A stretch of 17,917 nucleotides of DNA from an uncultured Clostridia bacterium (GTDB lineage Bacteria; Bacillota; Clostridia; Christensenellales; Borkfalkiaceae): contig CAMOXE010000041.1 of assembly GCA_946628865.1 (NCBI GenBank), positions 1 through 17,917 on the forward strand, in the 5' to 3' direction. This document shows, piece after piece, positions 1 through 6,714 of this stretch. The position numbers were made by a program, and so were the translations under genes. The notes under the pieces were generated by a model that worked only from the letters and a program-made list of their open reading frames with translations, ran no database searches and was not told where the DNA came from. Every line of letters starts with the position of its first letter. The stretch's first letter is position 1.

Positions 1-1
1 C

Positions 2-2563
2 AAAGACCAAACCGACGCCTTGAAAGCGAGACTTCGCGCCGGAGAAACGCTCGACGATATTATGTTCGACGCTTTCGCGGTCGTGAGAGAGGCTGCGTAC
101 AGAGTTCTCAATATGCGCCACTACCCCGTCCAACTTATGGGCGGAATATGCGTTCACCAAGGCAGAGTCGCGGAACTTAAAACGGGCGAAGGTAAAACGC
201 TTATGGCAACTCTACCCGCGTATCTTAACGCGCTCTCGGAAAAGGGCGTGCATATAGTAACCGTAAACGACTATCTCGCAAAGCGCGACGCAGAGTGGAT
301 GGGAAAAGTCTACAGGTTTTTAGGGCTTACCGTCGGCGTAAACGTTCACGATATGACAGACGATCAAAAACGCGAGGCGTATAACTGCGACATTACCTAC
401 GGCACGAACAACGAATTCGGCTTCGATTACTTGAGAGACAATCTCAAAAACAACATCAAAGCGATGGTCCAGCGCGGACTTAACTTCGCAATCGTCGACG
501 AAGTGGACTCTATCCTCATCGACGAGGCGAGAACTCCGCTCATAATTTCGGGCAGAGGCGAAAAGTCGTCTACGCTTTATATCGATTGCAACCGTTTCGT
601 CAAGACGCTGAAAGCCGACGAAGATTTCACGCTGGACATAAAGGATAAATCCGTGCAGTTGACCGAGTCGGGCGCGAGAAAAGCGGAAAAATTCTTCAAT
701 ATCGAAAACTTCGCGGACGTGGAAAACGCGGAACTCAGTCACCACGTTCAGCAAGCGTTAAAGGCGCATCACATATTCAAACGCGACAGCGACTATATCG
801 TAAGCGACGGCGAAATCATTATCGTCGACGAGTTTACGGGCAGACTTATGATAGGCAGACGGTACTCCGACGGCTTGCATCAGGCGATCGAGGCGAAAGA
901 AAACGTTACCATCCGCAACGAAAACAAGACGTATGCCACTATCACTTTCCAAAACTATTTCAGACTTTACTCCAAACTCTCCGGCATGACGGGAACGGCT
1001 AAAACCGAAGAGGAAGAATTTCGCACGATATACGGTCTCGACGTTTTGGAGATCCCGACGAACAAACCCGTACAAAGGCAAGATATGCCGGACATGATCT
1101 TCTCGACGTATGCGGGGAAACTCCGCGCGATAATCCGCGAGATAATAGAACGCCACGAAAAGGGGCAACCGATCCTTGTCGGTACCGTTACGGTAGAAAA
1201 GTCCGAGGAAATTTCGAGATGGCTACTTAAAAACAAGATAAAACACAACATACTAAACGCGAAAAACCACAAGCGCGAGGCGGAAATAATCGCGCAAGCG
1301 GGCAAGAAAGGCGCCGTAACCATCGCGACGAACATGGCGGGCCGTGGAACGGATATACTGCTCGGCGGTAACCCCGAATACCTCGCCAAACAAGACCTCA
1401 GAAACGAAGGCGTTTCGGAGGACCTTATAGACGTAGCGACTTCTTACGTCCAAGACGTTTCGGACGAGGCTAAAAAAGTTCGCGAACACTACAGAGAACT
1501 CTACGCCGAACACGAGGCGGTAACCGAAAAGGAAAAGCAAGAAGTTATCGCTCTCGGCGGCTTGCACATTATCGGCACCGAGCGCCACGAGTCGAGAAGA
1601 ATCGACAACCAACTTCGCGGACGTTCGGGACGTCAAGGCGATCCCGGCTCCTCACTGTTCTTCATTTCGCTCGAGGACGACCTCGCAAAACGTTTCGGCG
1701 GCGAAAGACTTCAAGGCATTTACAACGCGTTTAAAGTGGACGAGGATACGCCTTTGCAATCGAAAATGCTATCGCGCTCTATTGAAAACGCGCAAAGAAC
1801 AATCGAGGGCAAAAACTTCGGCATAAGAAAGCATATACTCCAATACGACGACGTAATGAACACTCAGCGTAAGGTAATGTACGAGGAGAGGATGAAAGTC
1901 CTCCGCGGCGACAACGTCCATCAAGACGTTTTAAACCTCATACCCGACTACGTCACGGAAATTATCGACGCAAACGTCCCGAGAGGTCAAGAGCCTGCCT
2001 CGTGGGATAAAGACAAACTCAACAAGGCACTCGAAGAACGCGCTCTTCCGCCGGAAACAGAATTTATCACCGAGGACGTGCTTAATAACTGGGATTACGA
2101 CTATATAGTAAGTCAAACTATCGATAAAGTAATTTCTTGTTACGAAGAGAAAATCGAGAGATATAAGGACGACGGCATAGACTATCACGAATTCGAGAGA
2201 TTTATCTTTTTAAGAGTCGTAGACAACAAATGGATAGACCATATCGACGCCATGGACAAACTAAAGCGCGGAATTTCTTTAAGAGGCTACGCCAACGAGG
2301 ACCCGGTTATAGCCTACAAGAAAGAAGGACTTGAAATGTTCGAGGATATGACGGCGAGCATACAGGAAGAAGTGGTAATGCTGCTGCTCAAGTCCGAAAT
2401 AAAGAAAAACGAGCCTAAAAAAGAAGAAAAACGCGACCTTGTCGAAAGCGGCGGCAGTACGGGCGGTTCTTCTGCGCCGATAGTAAAAACCGCCACGGTA
2501 GGGCGCAACGACCCTTGCCCTTGCGGTAGCGGAAAGAAATATAAAAACTGCCACGGCAGATAA
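2..2563 (+). CDS. secA: Preprotein translocase ATPase SecA (5' end cut off by window)
   Basis: SecA is the cytoplasmic ATPase that drives unfolded preproteins through SecYEG. The reading frame is open from base 2, and the residues before the TTG at 20 (KDQTDA) continue the normal SecA N-terminal helix, so 20 is not a start; roughly 40 residues are missing. Visible in order are the Walker A motif (TGEGKT, about residue 61-66 of the visible protein), the DEVD Walker B box (about 166-169), the DEARTPLIISG stretch, the preprotein cross-linking domain, the second nucleotide-binding fold (TNMAGRGTDI, LRGRSGRQGDPGS), the helical wing and scaffold region, and a C-terminal SEC-C zinc motif (CPCGSGKKYKNCH) that ends three residues after its last zinc ligand. 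Length and order are normal for SecA. The 3' end is duplicated 200 bp downstream (see 2686-2763). No clear intrinsic terminator follows the stop. Confidence 0.97.
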   Translation, partial: KDQTDALKARLRAGETLDDIMFDAFAVVREAAYRVLNMRHYPVQLMGGICVHQGRVAELKTGEGKTLMATLPAYLNALSEKGVHIVTVNDYLAKRDAEWMGKVYRFLGLTVGVNVHDMTDDQKREAYNCDITYGTNNEFGFDYLRDNLKNNIKAMVQRGLNFAIVDEVDSILIDEARTPLIISGRGEKSSTLYIDCNRFVKTLKADEDFTLDIKDKSVQLTESGARKAEKFFNIENFADVENAELSHHVQQALKAHHIFKRDSDYIVSDGEIIIVDEFTGRLMIGRRYSDGLHQAIEAKENVTIRNENKTYATITFQNYFRLYSKLSGMTGTAKTEEEEFRTIYGLDVLEIPTNKPVQRQDMPDMIFSTYAGKLRAIIREIIERHEKGQPILVGTVTVEKSEEISRWLLKNKIKHNILNAKNHKREAEIIAQAGKKGAVTIATNMAGRGTDILLGGNPEYLAKQDLRNEGVSEDLIDVATSYVQDVSDEAKKVREHYRELYAEHEAVTEKEKQEVIALGGLHIIGTERHESRRIDNQLRGRSGRQGDPGSSLFFISLEDDLAKRFGGERLQGIYNAFKVDEDTPLQSKMLSRSIENAQRTIEGKNFGIRKHILQYDDVMNTQRKVMYEERMKVLRGDNVHQDVLNLIPDYVTEIIDANVPRGQEPASWDKDKLNKALEERALPPETEFITEDVLNNWDYDYIVSQTIDKVISCYEEKIERYKDDGIDYHEFERFIFLRVVDNKWIDHIDAMDKLKRGISLRGYANEDPVIAYKKEGLEMFEDMTASIQEEVVMLLLKSEIKKNEPKKEEKRDLVESGGSTGGSSAPIVKTATVGRNDPCPCGSGKKYKNCHGR

Positions 2564-2594
2564 TTTTTGCGATTAAATTGTTTTCGGCAAGGGT

Positions 2595-2700
2595 CGTTTT
2601 AGCCGCCTTCGGCGGCGTAGCGAGCGGTAGCGAGCAAAGTTATATATTTATCGTTTTTGCGTTTGAACGTCAGTTCAAACTATGAAAACGCTTGCGTTTT
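2595..2700. repeat. Palindrome-rich intergenic spacer between the two SEC-C copies
   Basis: This stretch holds a dense set of small repeats. There is a hairpin GCCGCC-TTC-GGCGGC (2602-2616), then GTAGCGAGC repeated with a 10-bp period (2617-2625 and 2627-2635), then a perfect inverted repeat GTTTGAAC-GTCA-GTTCAAAC (2661-2680), then AAAACGC-TT-GCGTTTT (2685-2700). No T-tract follows the first hairpin, so it is not a convincing secA terminator. The density suggests a small palindromic repeat element of the kind scattered between genes, but no copy number can be known from one window. Confidence 0.5.
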
Positions 2701-2763
2701 TCAAAAACAAGCCCTTGCCCATGCGGGTCAGGTAAGAAATACAAAAACTGCCACGGCAGATAA
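2686..2763 (+). pseudogene. Orphan second copy of the secA 3' end (SEC-C zinc motif)
   Basis: Bases 2713-2760 encode, in one frame followed by TAA, the same 16 residues that end SecA (PCPCGSGKKYKNCHGR). The true secA copy lies at 2513-2560, exactly 200 bp upstream. Five of the 16 codons differ (CCT/CCA, GGT/GGG, AGC/TCA, GGA/GGT, TAT/TAC) and every difference is synonymous, so the copy diverged while still under protein-level selection rather than arising by recent local duplication. The frame is open only back to a TGA at 2683, with no start codon and ribosome site pair, so it is not a gene now. It is best read as the tail of another secA allele or another SEC-C protein that arrived by recombination. 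Confidence 0.75.
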
Positions 2764-2782
2764 TATTACTATAAAAACCAAC

Positions 2783-2992
2783 GTGGAAGTAAAAACGATT
2801 GCGGCGAGAATAAAAGAAACGCGTCTTGACAATAATCTTTTTCAGCAAAAATTCGGAGAAACCCTGTCGACTTCACAAGACACTGTTTCTCTCTGGGAAA
2901 AAGGTAAAAGTTTACCTACGGCAGATTTTATAATCGCCATATGCAAAACTTTTAACGTATCAGCTGATTATTTATTAGGATTAGCGGATTAA
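2783..2992 (+). CDS. Small XRE-family (Cro/CI) helix-turn-helix regulator
   Basis: The 69-residue product from GTG 2783 is one complete HTH_3 domain: the IAARIKETR first helix, then the turn and recognition helices around TSQDTVSLWEKGKSLP, and the FIIAICKTFNVSADYLLGLAD ending that is typical of clostridial XRE proteins. An in-frame TTG at 2657 would add 42 residues, but those are encoded by the palindromic spacer and the orphan SEC-C copy read in a different frame, so that start is rejected. GTG 2783 has no good ribosome site (a purine run lies too far upstream), so the native start may have been lost when the region was rearranged. The stop is 5 bp before the next gene, a membrane protein, suggesting co-transcription. 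Likely a local repressor; target unknown. Confidence 0.65.
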   Translation: MEVKTIAARIKETRLDNNLFQQKFGETLSTSQDTVSLWEKGKSLPTADFIIAICKTFNVSADYLLGLAD

Positions 2993-2997
2993 TCATT

Positions 2998-3288
2998 ATG
3001 GAATTTTTATCGGATTTTCTGTTTGAACTTATCTTGACTTTGCTCTTCGACGGCTCGGTCGAGATAGTTAAAAACAAAAAACTGAATATTTGCTTGAGAA
3101 TTGCCGCAGCAGCGATTTTGATTACCGTAATTGCGGGAATACTTATATCGCTTTTAATCGTCGGAATAATTATAATGGTAAAAGGCGAGTATCTCTTTTA
3201 CGGCGCAATAATCGTCGCGCTCGACGCCTTAATGATAGTTTTCGCAATAAAAAAACTCGTCAAAACCGTAAAAAAATTCAAAAAATAA
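2998..3288 (+). CDS. Small two-helix membrane protein, unknown function
   Basis: The 96-residue product is not one I recognise. It has an amphipathic or partly hydrophobic N-terminal stretch (FLSDFLFELILTLLF, residues 3-17), a charged linker, a strong hydrophobic segment at about 33-61 (LRIAAAAILITVIAGILISLL onward) and a second at about 66-84, then a lysine-rich C-terminal tail (KKLVKTVKKFKK) that should stay in the cytoplasm. ATG 2998 follows the XRE stop by 5 bp, so translation is probably coupled, although only a weak ribosome site is visible. The pair of an XRE regulator and a small membrane protein recurs in Clostridia. A role in stress response or toxicity cannot be told from sequence. 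Confidence 0.7.
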   Translation: MEFLSDFLFELILTLLFDGSVEIVKNKKLNICLRIAAAAILITVIAGILISLLIVGIIIMVKGEYLFYGAIIVALDALMIVFAIKKLVKTVKKFKK

Positions 3289-3294
3289 CGAAAT

Positions 3295-3333
3295 AACGGG
3301 CTACCGCAAAAGCGGCAACCCGTTTCTTTTTTT
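3295..3333 (+). terminator. Intrinsic terminator of the XRE/membrane protein pair
   Basis: The outer stem AACGGG/CCCGTT (3295-3300 with 3319-3324) and inner stem CCGC-AAAA-GCGG are followed by TTTCTTTTTTT. It lies seven bases after the stop codon. A second imperfect hairpin (about 3341-3366, GCGGTCGC-TTTT-GCGATCGC) follows and sits between the convergent genes, so it could serve either strand. Confidence 0.85.
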
Positions 3334-3380
3334 AACGATAGAGGCGGTCGCTTTTGCGATCGCTCCGTTTTATATCACAA

Positions 3381-3923
3381 TTAAAGCAGCGGAATTTTTT
3401 CCAAATAGATTATATCCTTTCTGTCCGCCGCAGCGCCCTCAGCCAATACGAACGCGCGCTTATAAATCTGCCCGCCCGCTTTCTCTACGAGTGCCTCTAA
3501 GCCCTTAAGACTTTCGCCGGTAGATATAACGTCGTCGACAATTCCGACTTTTTTACCCTTTAATATGTCAGTATCGTGCTTGGAAAGATATAGCGTTTGC
3601 GGAGTTCCGGTAGTTATCGACGAGCCGTATTCCACCGAAATGCCGTCTTGCATATATAACTTTTTCGACTTTCTCGCCACGGCGTAATAGTGGTGTCCGA
3701 CTTCTCTTGCCACGACGTGCGTGAGTTGCAAGCCCTTTGATTCCGCGGTAATCAAAACGTCGCAATCGGTAAGGTATTTAGCGAGTTGTTTGCCGCAATA
3801 CTCCGTCATCTCGGAGTTCCCGTGCAGACAGAAAAACGCAATGTTTATTCCGTTCGGCAAAGGAAGAATCGGCAAAGAGGCTTTGTATCCGACTATATCG
3901 ATATCCAAAAATTTATTATCCAT
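3381..3923 (-). CDS. Phosphoribosyltransferase, adenine phosphoribosyltransferase-like
   Basis: The 180-residue protein has a type I phosphoribosyltransferase fold. The PRPP-binding loop VGIVDDVISTGES is at residues 126-138 and a TAESKG motif at about 59-64. Such enzymes join PRPP to a purine base (or orotate); the overall pattern (LPNGINIAFFCLHGN near the N-terminus, length near 180) is closest to the Apt-like salvage enzymes of Clostridia, but substrate choice is inference. Start choice: ATG 3923 is 8 nt from a GGAG (3932-3935), whereas ATG 3929 is too close and the ATG at 3953 lies upstream of the predicted transcript start. It is a single-gene unit, divergent from the tRNA and convergent with the membrane protein gene. 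Confidence 0.88.
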   Translation of the reverse strand: MDNKFLDIDIVGYKASLPILPLPNGINIAFFCLHGNSEMTEYCGKQLAKYLTDCDVLITAESKGLQLTHVVAREVGHHYYAVARKSKKLYMQDGISVEYGSSITTGTPQTLYLSKHDTDILKGKKVGIVDDVISTGESLKGLEALVEKAGGQIYKRAFVLAEGAAADRKDIIYLEKIPLL

Positions 3924-3943
3924 TTTCATCTCTCCACTGAGAT

Positions 3944-3972
3944 ATTTTATCACTTTTGCCGAACTATTGCAA
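3944..3972 (-). promoter_or_regulatory. Promoter of the phosphoribosyltransferase gene
   Basis: On the minus strand, TTGCAA (3967-3972) and TAAAAT (3944-3949) are 17 bp apart. The predicted transcript begins near 3937, giving a leader of about 14 nt before ATG 3923. This promoter supports the internal start over the ATG at 3953. Confidence 0.65.
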
Positions 3973-4064
3973 GCGTTTTAAGCGATAAAGGCGCGCCACG
4001 CTCAGAATAATACGAAATAAACTGCATAATAAAAATAAAAAAATAAAAAAACAATTAAAAACTC

Positions 4065-4093
4065 TTGCAAAAAAAAATATAATATGTTATCAT
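4065..4093 (+). promoter_or_regulatory. Promoter of tRNA-Glu
   Basis: TTGCAA (4065-4070) and TATCAT (4088-4093) are 17 bp apart in a very A-rich stretch. The predicted transcript starts about 13 nt before the mature tRNA 5' end. Confidence 0.6.
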
Positions 4094-4112
4094 ATACAAG
4101 CAAAACAAACAC

Positions 4113-4187
4113 GGCCTCATGGTCAAGCGGTTAAGACGCTGCCCTCTCACGGCAGAATCCGGGGTTCGAGTCCCCGTGGGGCTACCA
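4113..4187 (+). tRNA. tRNA-Glu(CTC)
   Basis: This is a 75-nt cloverleaf with CCA encoded. The acceptor stem GGCCTCA pairs with TGGGGCT (one G-U at the end and one inside). The anticodon stem CTGCC/GGCAG encloses the loop CTCTCAC with anticodon CTC, read at GAG glutamate codons. The T-arm contains GGTTCGAGTCC. It stands alone rather than in a tRNA cluster. Its last 13 bases form part of a large inverted repeat (4175-4237). Confidence 0.95.
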
Positions 4188-4237
4188 TAGCAAAAGACAC
4201 GGCTTTTTGCCGTGTCTTTTGCTATGGTAGCCCCACG
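4175..4237. repeat. 29-bp perfect inverted repeat spanning the tRNA-Glu 3' end and its terminator
   Basis: Arms 4175-4203 and 4209-4237 are exact reverse complements around a TTTTT loop (4204-4208). The inner part (AAAAGACACGGC-TTTTT-GCCGTGTCTTTT, 4192-4220) is a bidirectional intrinsic terminator. The outer 17 bases of the right arm are an inverted copy of the end of the tRNA (from CGTGGGGCTACCA through the next bases). A terminator does not need those outer bases, so the symmetry points to inverted duplication around the hairpin. Confidence 0.9.
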
Positions 4238-4386
4238 ATTCGGGAAACTCGTTACGCTTGTCGCTCGTATGTCCGCCCAAAGGTCGGCAGGCAAATACCT
4301 GTATACCGGACAATAATACAAACTGACGCAAGTTAATATTCTCGTTTTTATTTGTTTGAGGCGCGGGGAAAACGGTTGACGATAAA

Positions 4387-4419
4387 GGCGCGAGCGGTAT
4401 TTTTCCGCTCGCGCCCTTT
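4387..4419 (-). terminator. Intrinsic terminator after metA
   Basis: The stem GGCGCGAGCGG (4387-4397) pairs with CCGCTCGCGCC (4405-4415) around TATTTTT. On the minus strand it follows the metA stop by about 11 bases and ends in a short T-run. The A-tract upstream and T-tract downstream mean it may work on both strands. The stretch between the tRNA palindrome and this hairpin (4238-4386) holds no gene I can support. Confidence 0.75.
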
Positions 4420-4429
4420 GTTATTCGTT

Positions 4430-5344
4430 TTATTTGCCGATTTCGCTTATATCGTAAGGAGTAGTCTGATATACGAAGTTGAGCCAATTCATATACAGCA
4501 GGTTCGCCGCGGACGCCCAACTCATGTTTATCTTGCCGAACGGCTCGCCGACGTAGTAGTTTTCGGGCGGAGCAATAGACAGCCCCTTGTCCAAATCTCG
4601 CTTGTACTCTTTTTCGAGAGTGTCTCTGTCGTATTCGACGTGTCCCGTAATGAACAAAAATCTCTCGTCTTTCGATCGGATTATAGTCGTCCCCGCCTTG
4701 TCGGATTTTGCAAGAACGACGAGGTCCTTGCATTTCCCCACGGCGGTTTCGTCGATTGCGGAGTGACGGGAATGCGGAATGTAAAATCTGTCGTTAAAAC
4801 CCTTTAAAAGTCTGTCGTATTCCACAGTCTTATAATGCTCGAATATCCCGAACATCTTAGCGGAAAGCGGCTCTTTTTTTATGCCGTAGTAGTAATACAG
4901 CGCCGCTTGCGCGCCCCAGCATATGAACATCGTACTGGTTACGTTGCGCCTTGCGAACTCGAAAATATCTTCGAGTTCTTTCCAATACTTCACTTCCGAA
5001 AACGGCAGATCCTCTACGGGTGCGCCCGTTACTATCATGCCGTCGAACTTTCTGTCCTTTATCTCCGAAAACTGCTTGTAAAACTTCTCTAAATGCTCTA
5101 TAGGCGTGTTTTTGCCGACGTAACTCTCGGTCGATACGAGCGTAATATTTACCTGCAACGGCGAATTCGACAGCAGGCGCAAAAGTTGAGTTTCAGTCAC
5201 TATCTTCGTCGGCATCAGATTGACGACCGCTATCTCAAGCGGGCGTATATCCTGGCTCGTCGCGCGTTTTTCGGTTATTACGAATATGTTTTCCGCCTGT
5301 AAAATCTTAGTGGCGGGTATGTCCTTGGGTACTACTATCGGCAT
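4430..5344 (-). CDS. metA: Homoserine O-acetyltransferase MetA
   Basis: The 304-residue protein is a full-length MetA (HTS family). It acylates homoserine, the committed step to methionine. The catalytic cysteine is C142 (FICWGAQAA), and H235 and E237 (GHVEYDR) complete the active site. Residue 111 is glutamate (TGAPVE); in this family Glu111 goes with acetyl-CoA and Gly111 with succinyl-CoA, so this enzyme most likely makes O-acetylhomoserine, the substrate of the MetY encoded just upstream. ATG 5344 is preceded by GGAAG (5352-5356) and lies 12 bp after the metY stop, so the two are probably translated together. It is the last gene of the sulfur cluster. Confidence 0.95.
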   Translation of the reverse strand: MPIVVPKDIPATKILQAENIFVITEKRATSQDIRPLEIAVVNLMPTKIVTETQLLRLLSNSPLQVNITLVSTESYVGKNTPIEHLEKFYKQFSEIKDRKFDGMIVTGAPVEDLPFSEVKYWKELEDIFEFARRNVTSTMFICWGAQAALYYYYGIKKEPLSAKMFGIFEHYKTVEYDRLLKGFNDRFYIPHSRHSAIDETAVGKCKDLVVLAKSDKAGTTIIRSKDERFLFITGHVEYDRDTLEKEYKRDLDKGLSIAPPENYYVGEPFGKINMSWASAANLLYMNWLNFVYQTTPYDISEIGK

Positions 5345-5356
5345 TTAATTTCTTCC

Positions 5357-6640
5357 TTAAATTTTATCGAGCGCTTGCGCTATATCCTCTATTAAATCAT
5401 CCGCGTTTTCTATTCCGCACGAATACCTTATAAGCGTCGGCGAAATTCCCGCCTCGGCAAGTTGCGTATCGGTAAGTTGACGGTGGGTAGTTGACGCAGG
5501 GTGCAGACAACACGTCCTCGCGTCAGCGACGTGCGTTTCTATCGCGGCGACTTTTAAATTGCACATAAATTTCTCCGCGTCCGCTTTCGTGCCTTTTAAC
5601 GCGAAACTAAGCACGCCGCAAGAGCCGTTCGGCAAGTACTTTTGCCCGAGTTCGTAATACTTATCGCCCTTAAGTCCGCAATAGCGCACCCACTCCACTT
5701 TCTCGTGAGCCGCTAAAAATTCCGCGACTTTTTGTCCGTTTTCGCAATGCCGTTTCATGCGGAGGTGTAAACTCTCTAAACCGAGATTTAAGTAAAACGC
5801 GTTCTGCGGAGATTGTATAGATCCGAAATCGCGCATAAGTTGCGCCGTGGCTTTGGTTATAAAAGCGCCGCCCATGCCGAATCTCTCGGCGTATACTATC
5901 CCGTGATAACTGTCGTCCGGCGTTGTAAGCCCCGGAAATTTCTCTTTATGCGCCATCCAATCGAACTTTCCGCCGTCGATTATCGCGCCGCCTACCGCCG
6001 CGCCGTGACCGTCCATATATTTTGTCGTCGAGTGCGTAACTATATCCGCGCCCCACTCTATGGGTCTGCAGTTTATAGGCGTGGCAAAAGTGTTGTCGAC
6101 TATGAGCGGAACGCCGTGTTTATGCGCGGCTTTGGCAAATTTTTCGATGTCCAATACCGAGCAAGCGGGGTTGGCTATCGTCTCGCCGAACACCGCTTTC
6201 GTATTCGGTTTAAACGCCGCGTCGAGTTCTTCCTCGGTCGCGTCGGGGGAAACGAAGGTGAAGTCTATACCCATCTTCTTCATGGTTACGGCAAAGAGAT
6301 TGAACGTTCCGCCGTAAATCGTCGCGCTGGACACGACGTGGTCGCCGCAAGTGGCGACGTTGAACACCGCGAAAAAGTTCGCCGCTTGCCCCGACGAAGT
6401 GAGCATCGCAGCCGTTCCGCCTTCTAATTCGGCAATTTTTGCCGCAACGTAGTCGTTAGTCGGATTCTGAAGTCTGGTATAAAAATACCCGCTCGCCTCC
6501 AAATCGAAGAGTTTACCCATCGCTACGCCCGTGTCGTATTTAAAAGTCGTACTCTGGATAATGGGAATTTGCCTCGGTTCGCCGTTTTTCGGCGCGTATC
6601 CGCCTTGTACGCAAGTCGTCTCTATTCTTTTCTTTGACAT
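5357..6640 (-). CDS. metY: O-acetylhomoserine sulfhydrylase (PLP enzyme)
   Basis: The 427-residue protein belongs to the Cys/Met metabolism PLP family and has the length of O-acetylhomoserine aminocarboxypropyltransferases (near 425-430; cystathionine gamma-synthases are nearer 380). It makes homocysteine from O-acetylhomoserine and sulfide. The PLP-binding lysine is K207 (HSTTKYMDGHG), the aspartate that contacts the pyridine nitrogen is D182 (IVDNTFATP), and the SSGQAA loop lies at 82-87. The N-terminal YTRLQNPT segment is typical. ATG 6640 has AAGGA upstream. It has its own likely promoter (6675-6703), as well as possible read-through from cysK and the Rrf2 gene. Confidence 0.95.
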   Translation of the reverse strand: MSKKRIETTCVQGGYAPKNGEPRQIPIIQSTTFKYDTGVAMGKLFDLEASGYFYTRLQNPTNDYVAAKIAELEGGTAAMLTSSGQAANFFAVFNVATCGDHVVSSATIYGGTFNLFAVTMKKMGIDFTFVSPDATEEELDAAFKPNTKAVFGETIANPACSVLDIEKFAKAAHKHGVPLIVDNTFATPINCRPIEWGADIVTHSTTKYMDGHGAAVGGAIIDGGKFDWMAHKEKFPGLTTPDDSYHGIVYAERFGMGGAFITKATAQLMRDFGSIQSPQNAFYLNLGLESLHLRMKRHCENGQKVAEFLAAHEKVEWVRYCGLKGDKYYELGQKYLPNGSCGVLSFALKGTKADAEKFMCNLKVAAIETHVADARTCCLHPASTTHRQLTDTQLAEAGISPTLIRYSCGIENADDLIEDIAQALDKI

Positions 6641-6654
6641 GATTTCCGTCCTTT

Positions 6655-6703
6655 ATTGCCTCAAGGCAATTAATATTGTACTATATTATTATTTTTTTTA
6701 CAA
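6655..6703 (-). promoter_or_regulatory. Internal promoter of metY-metA with a palindrome at the transcript start
   Basis: On the minus strand, TTGTAA (6698-6703) and TACAAT (6675-6680) are 17 bp apart. Just downstream, overlapping the predicted start, lies a perfect palindrome ATTGCCT-CA-AGGCAAT (6655-6670). It could be an operator or a small 5' hairpin. Its sequence differs from the cysK operator at 8104-8124, so it may be read by another regulator. Confidence 0.6.
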
Positions 6704-6714
6704 GTATTTTCAAC

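Noticed and set aside
20..22. TTG as the start of secA
   Set aside because: The frame is open upstream to base 2 and the upstream residues match the SecA N-terminal region; the gene is cut by the window edge.
2686..2763. A functional small zinc peptide from the second SEC-C copy
   Set aside because: There is no start codon with a ribosome site between the TGA at 2683 and the motif.
2657..2782. N-terminal 42-residue extension of the first XRE protein
   Set aside because: It is encoded by palindromic repeats and the SEC-C copy read out of frame, without a ribosome site.
4055..4733. Minus-strand frames of 88 and 183 codons across the tRNA-Glu
   Set aside because: They are antisense reads of the tRNA and of metA. 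The GTRTPDSAV text is a well-known artefact of translating tRNA genes backwards.
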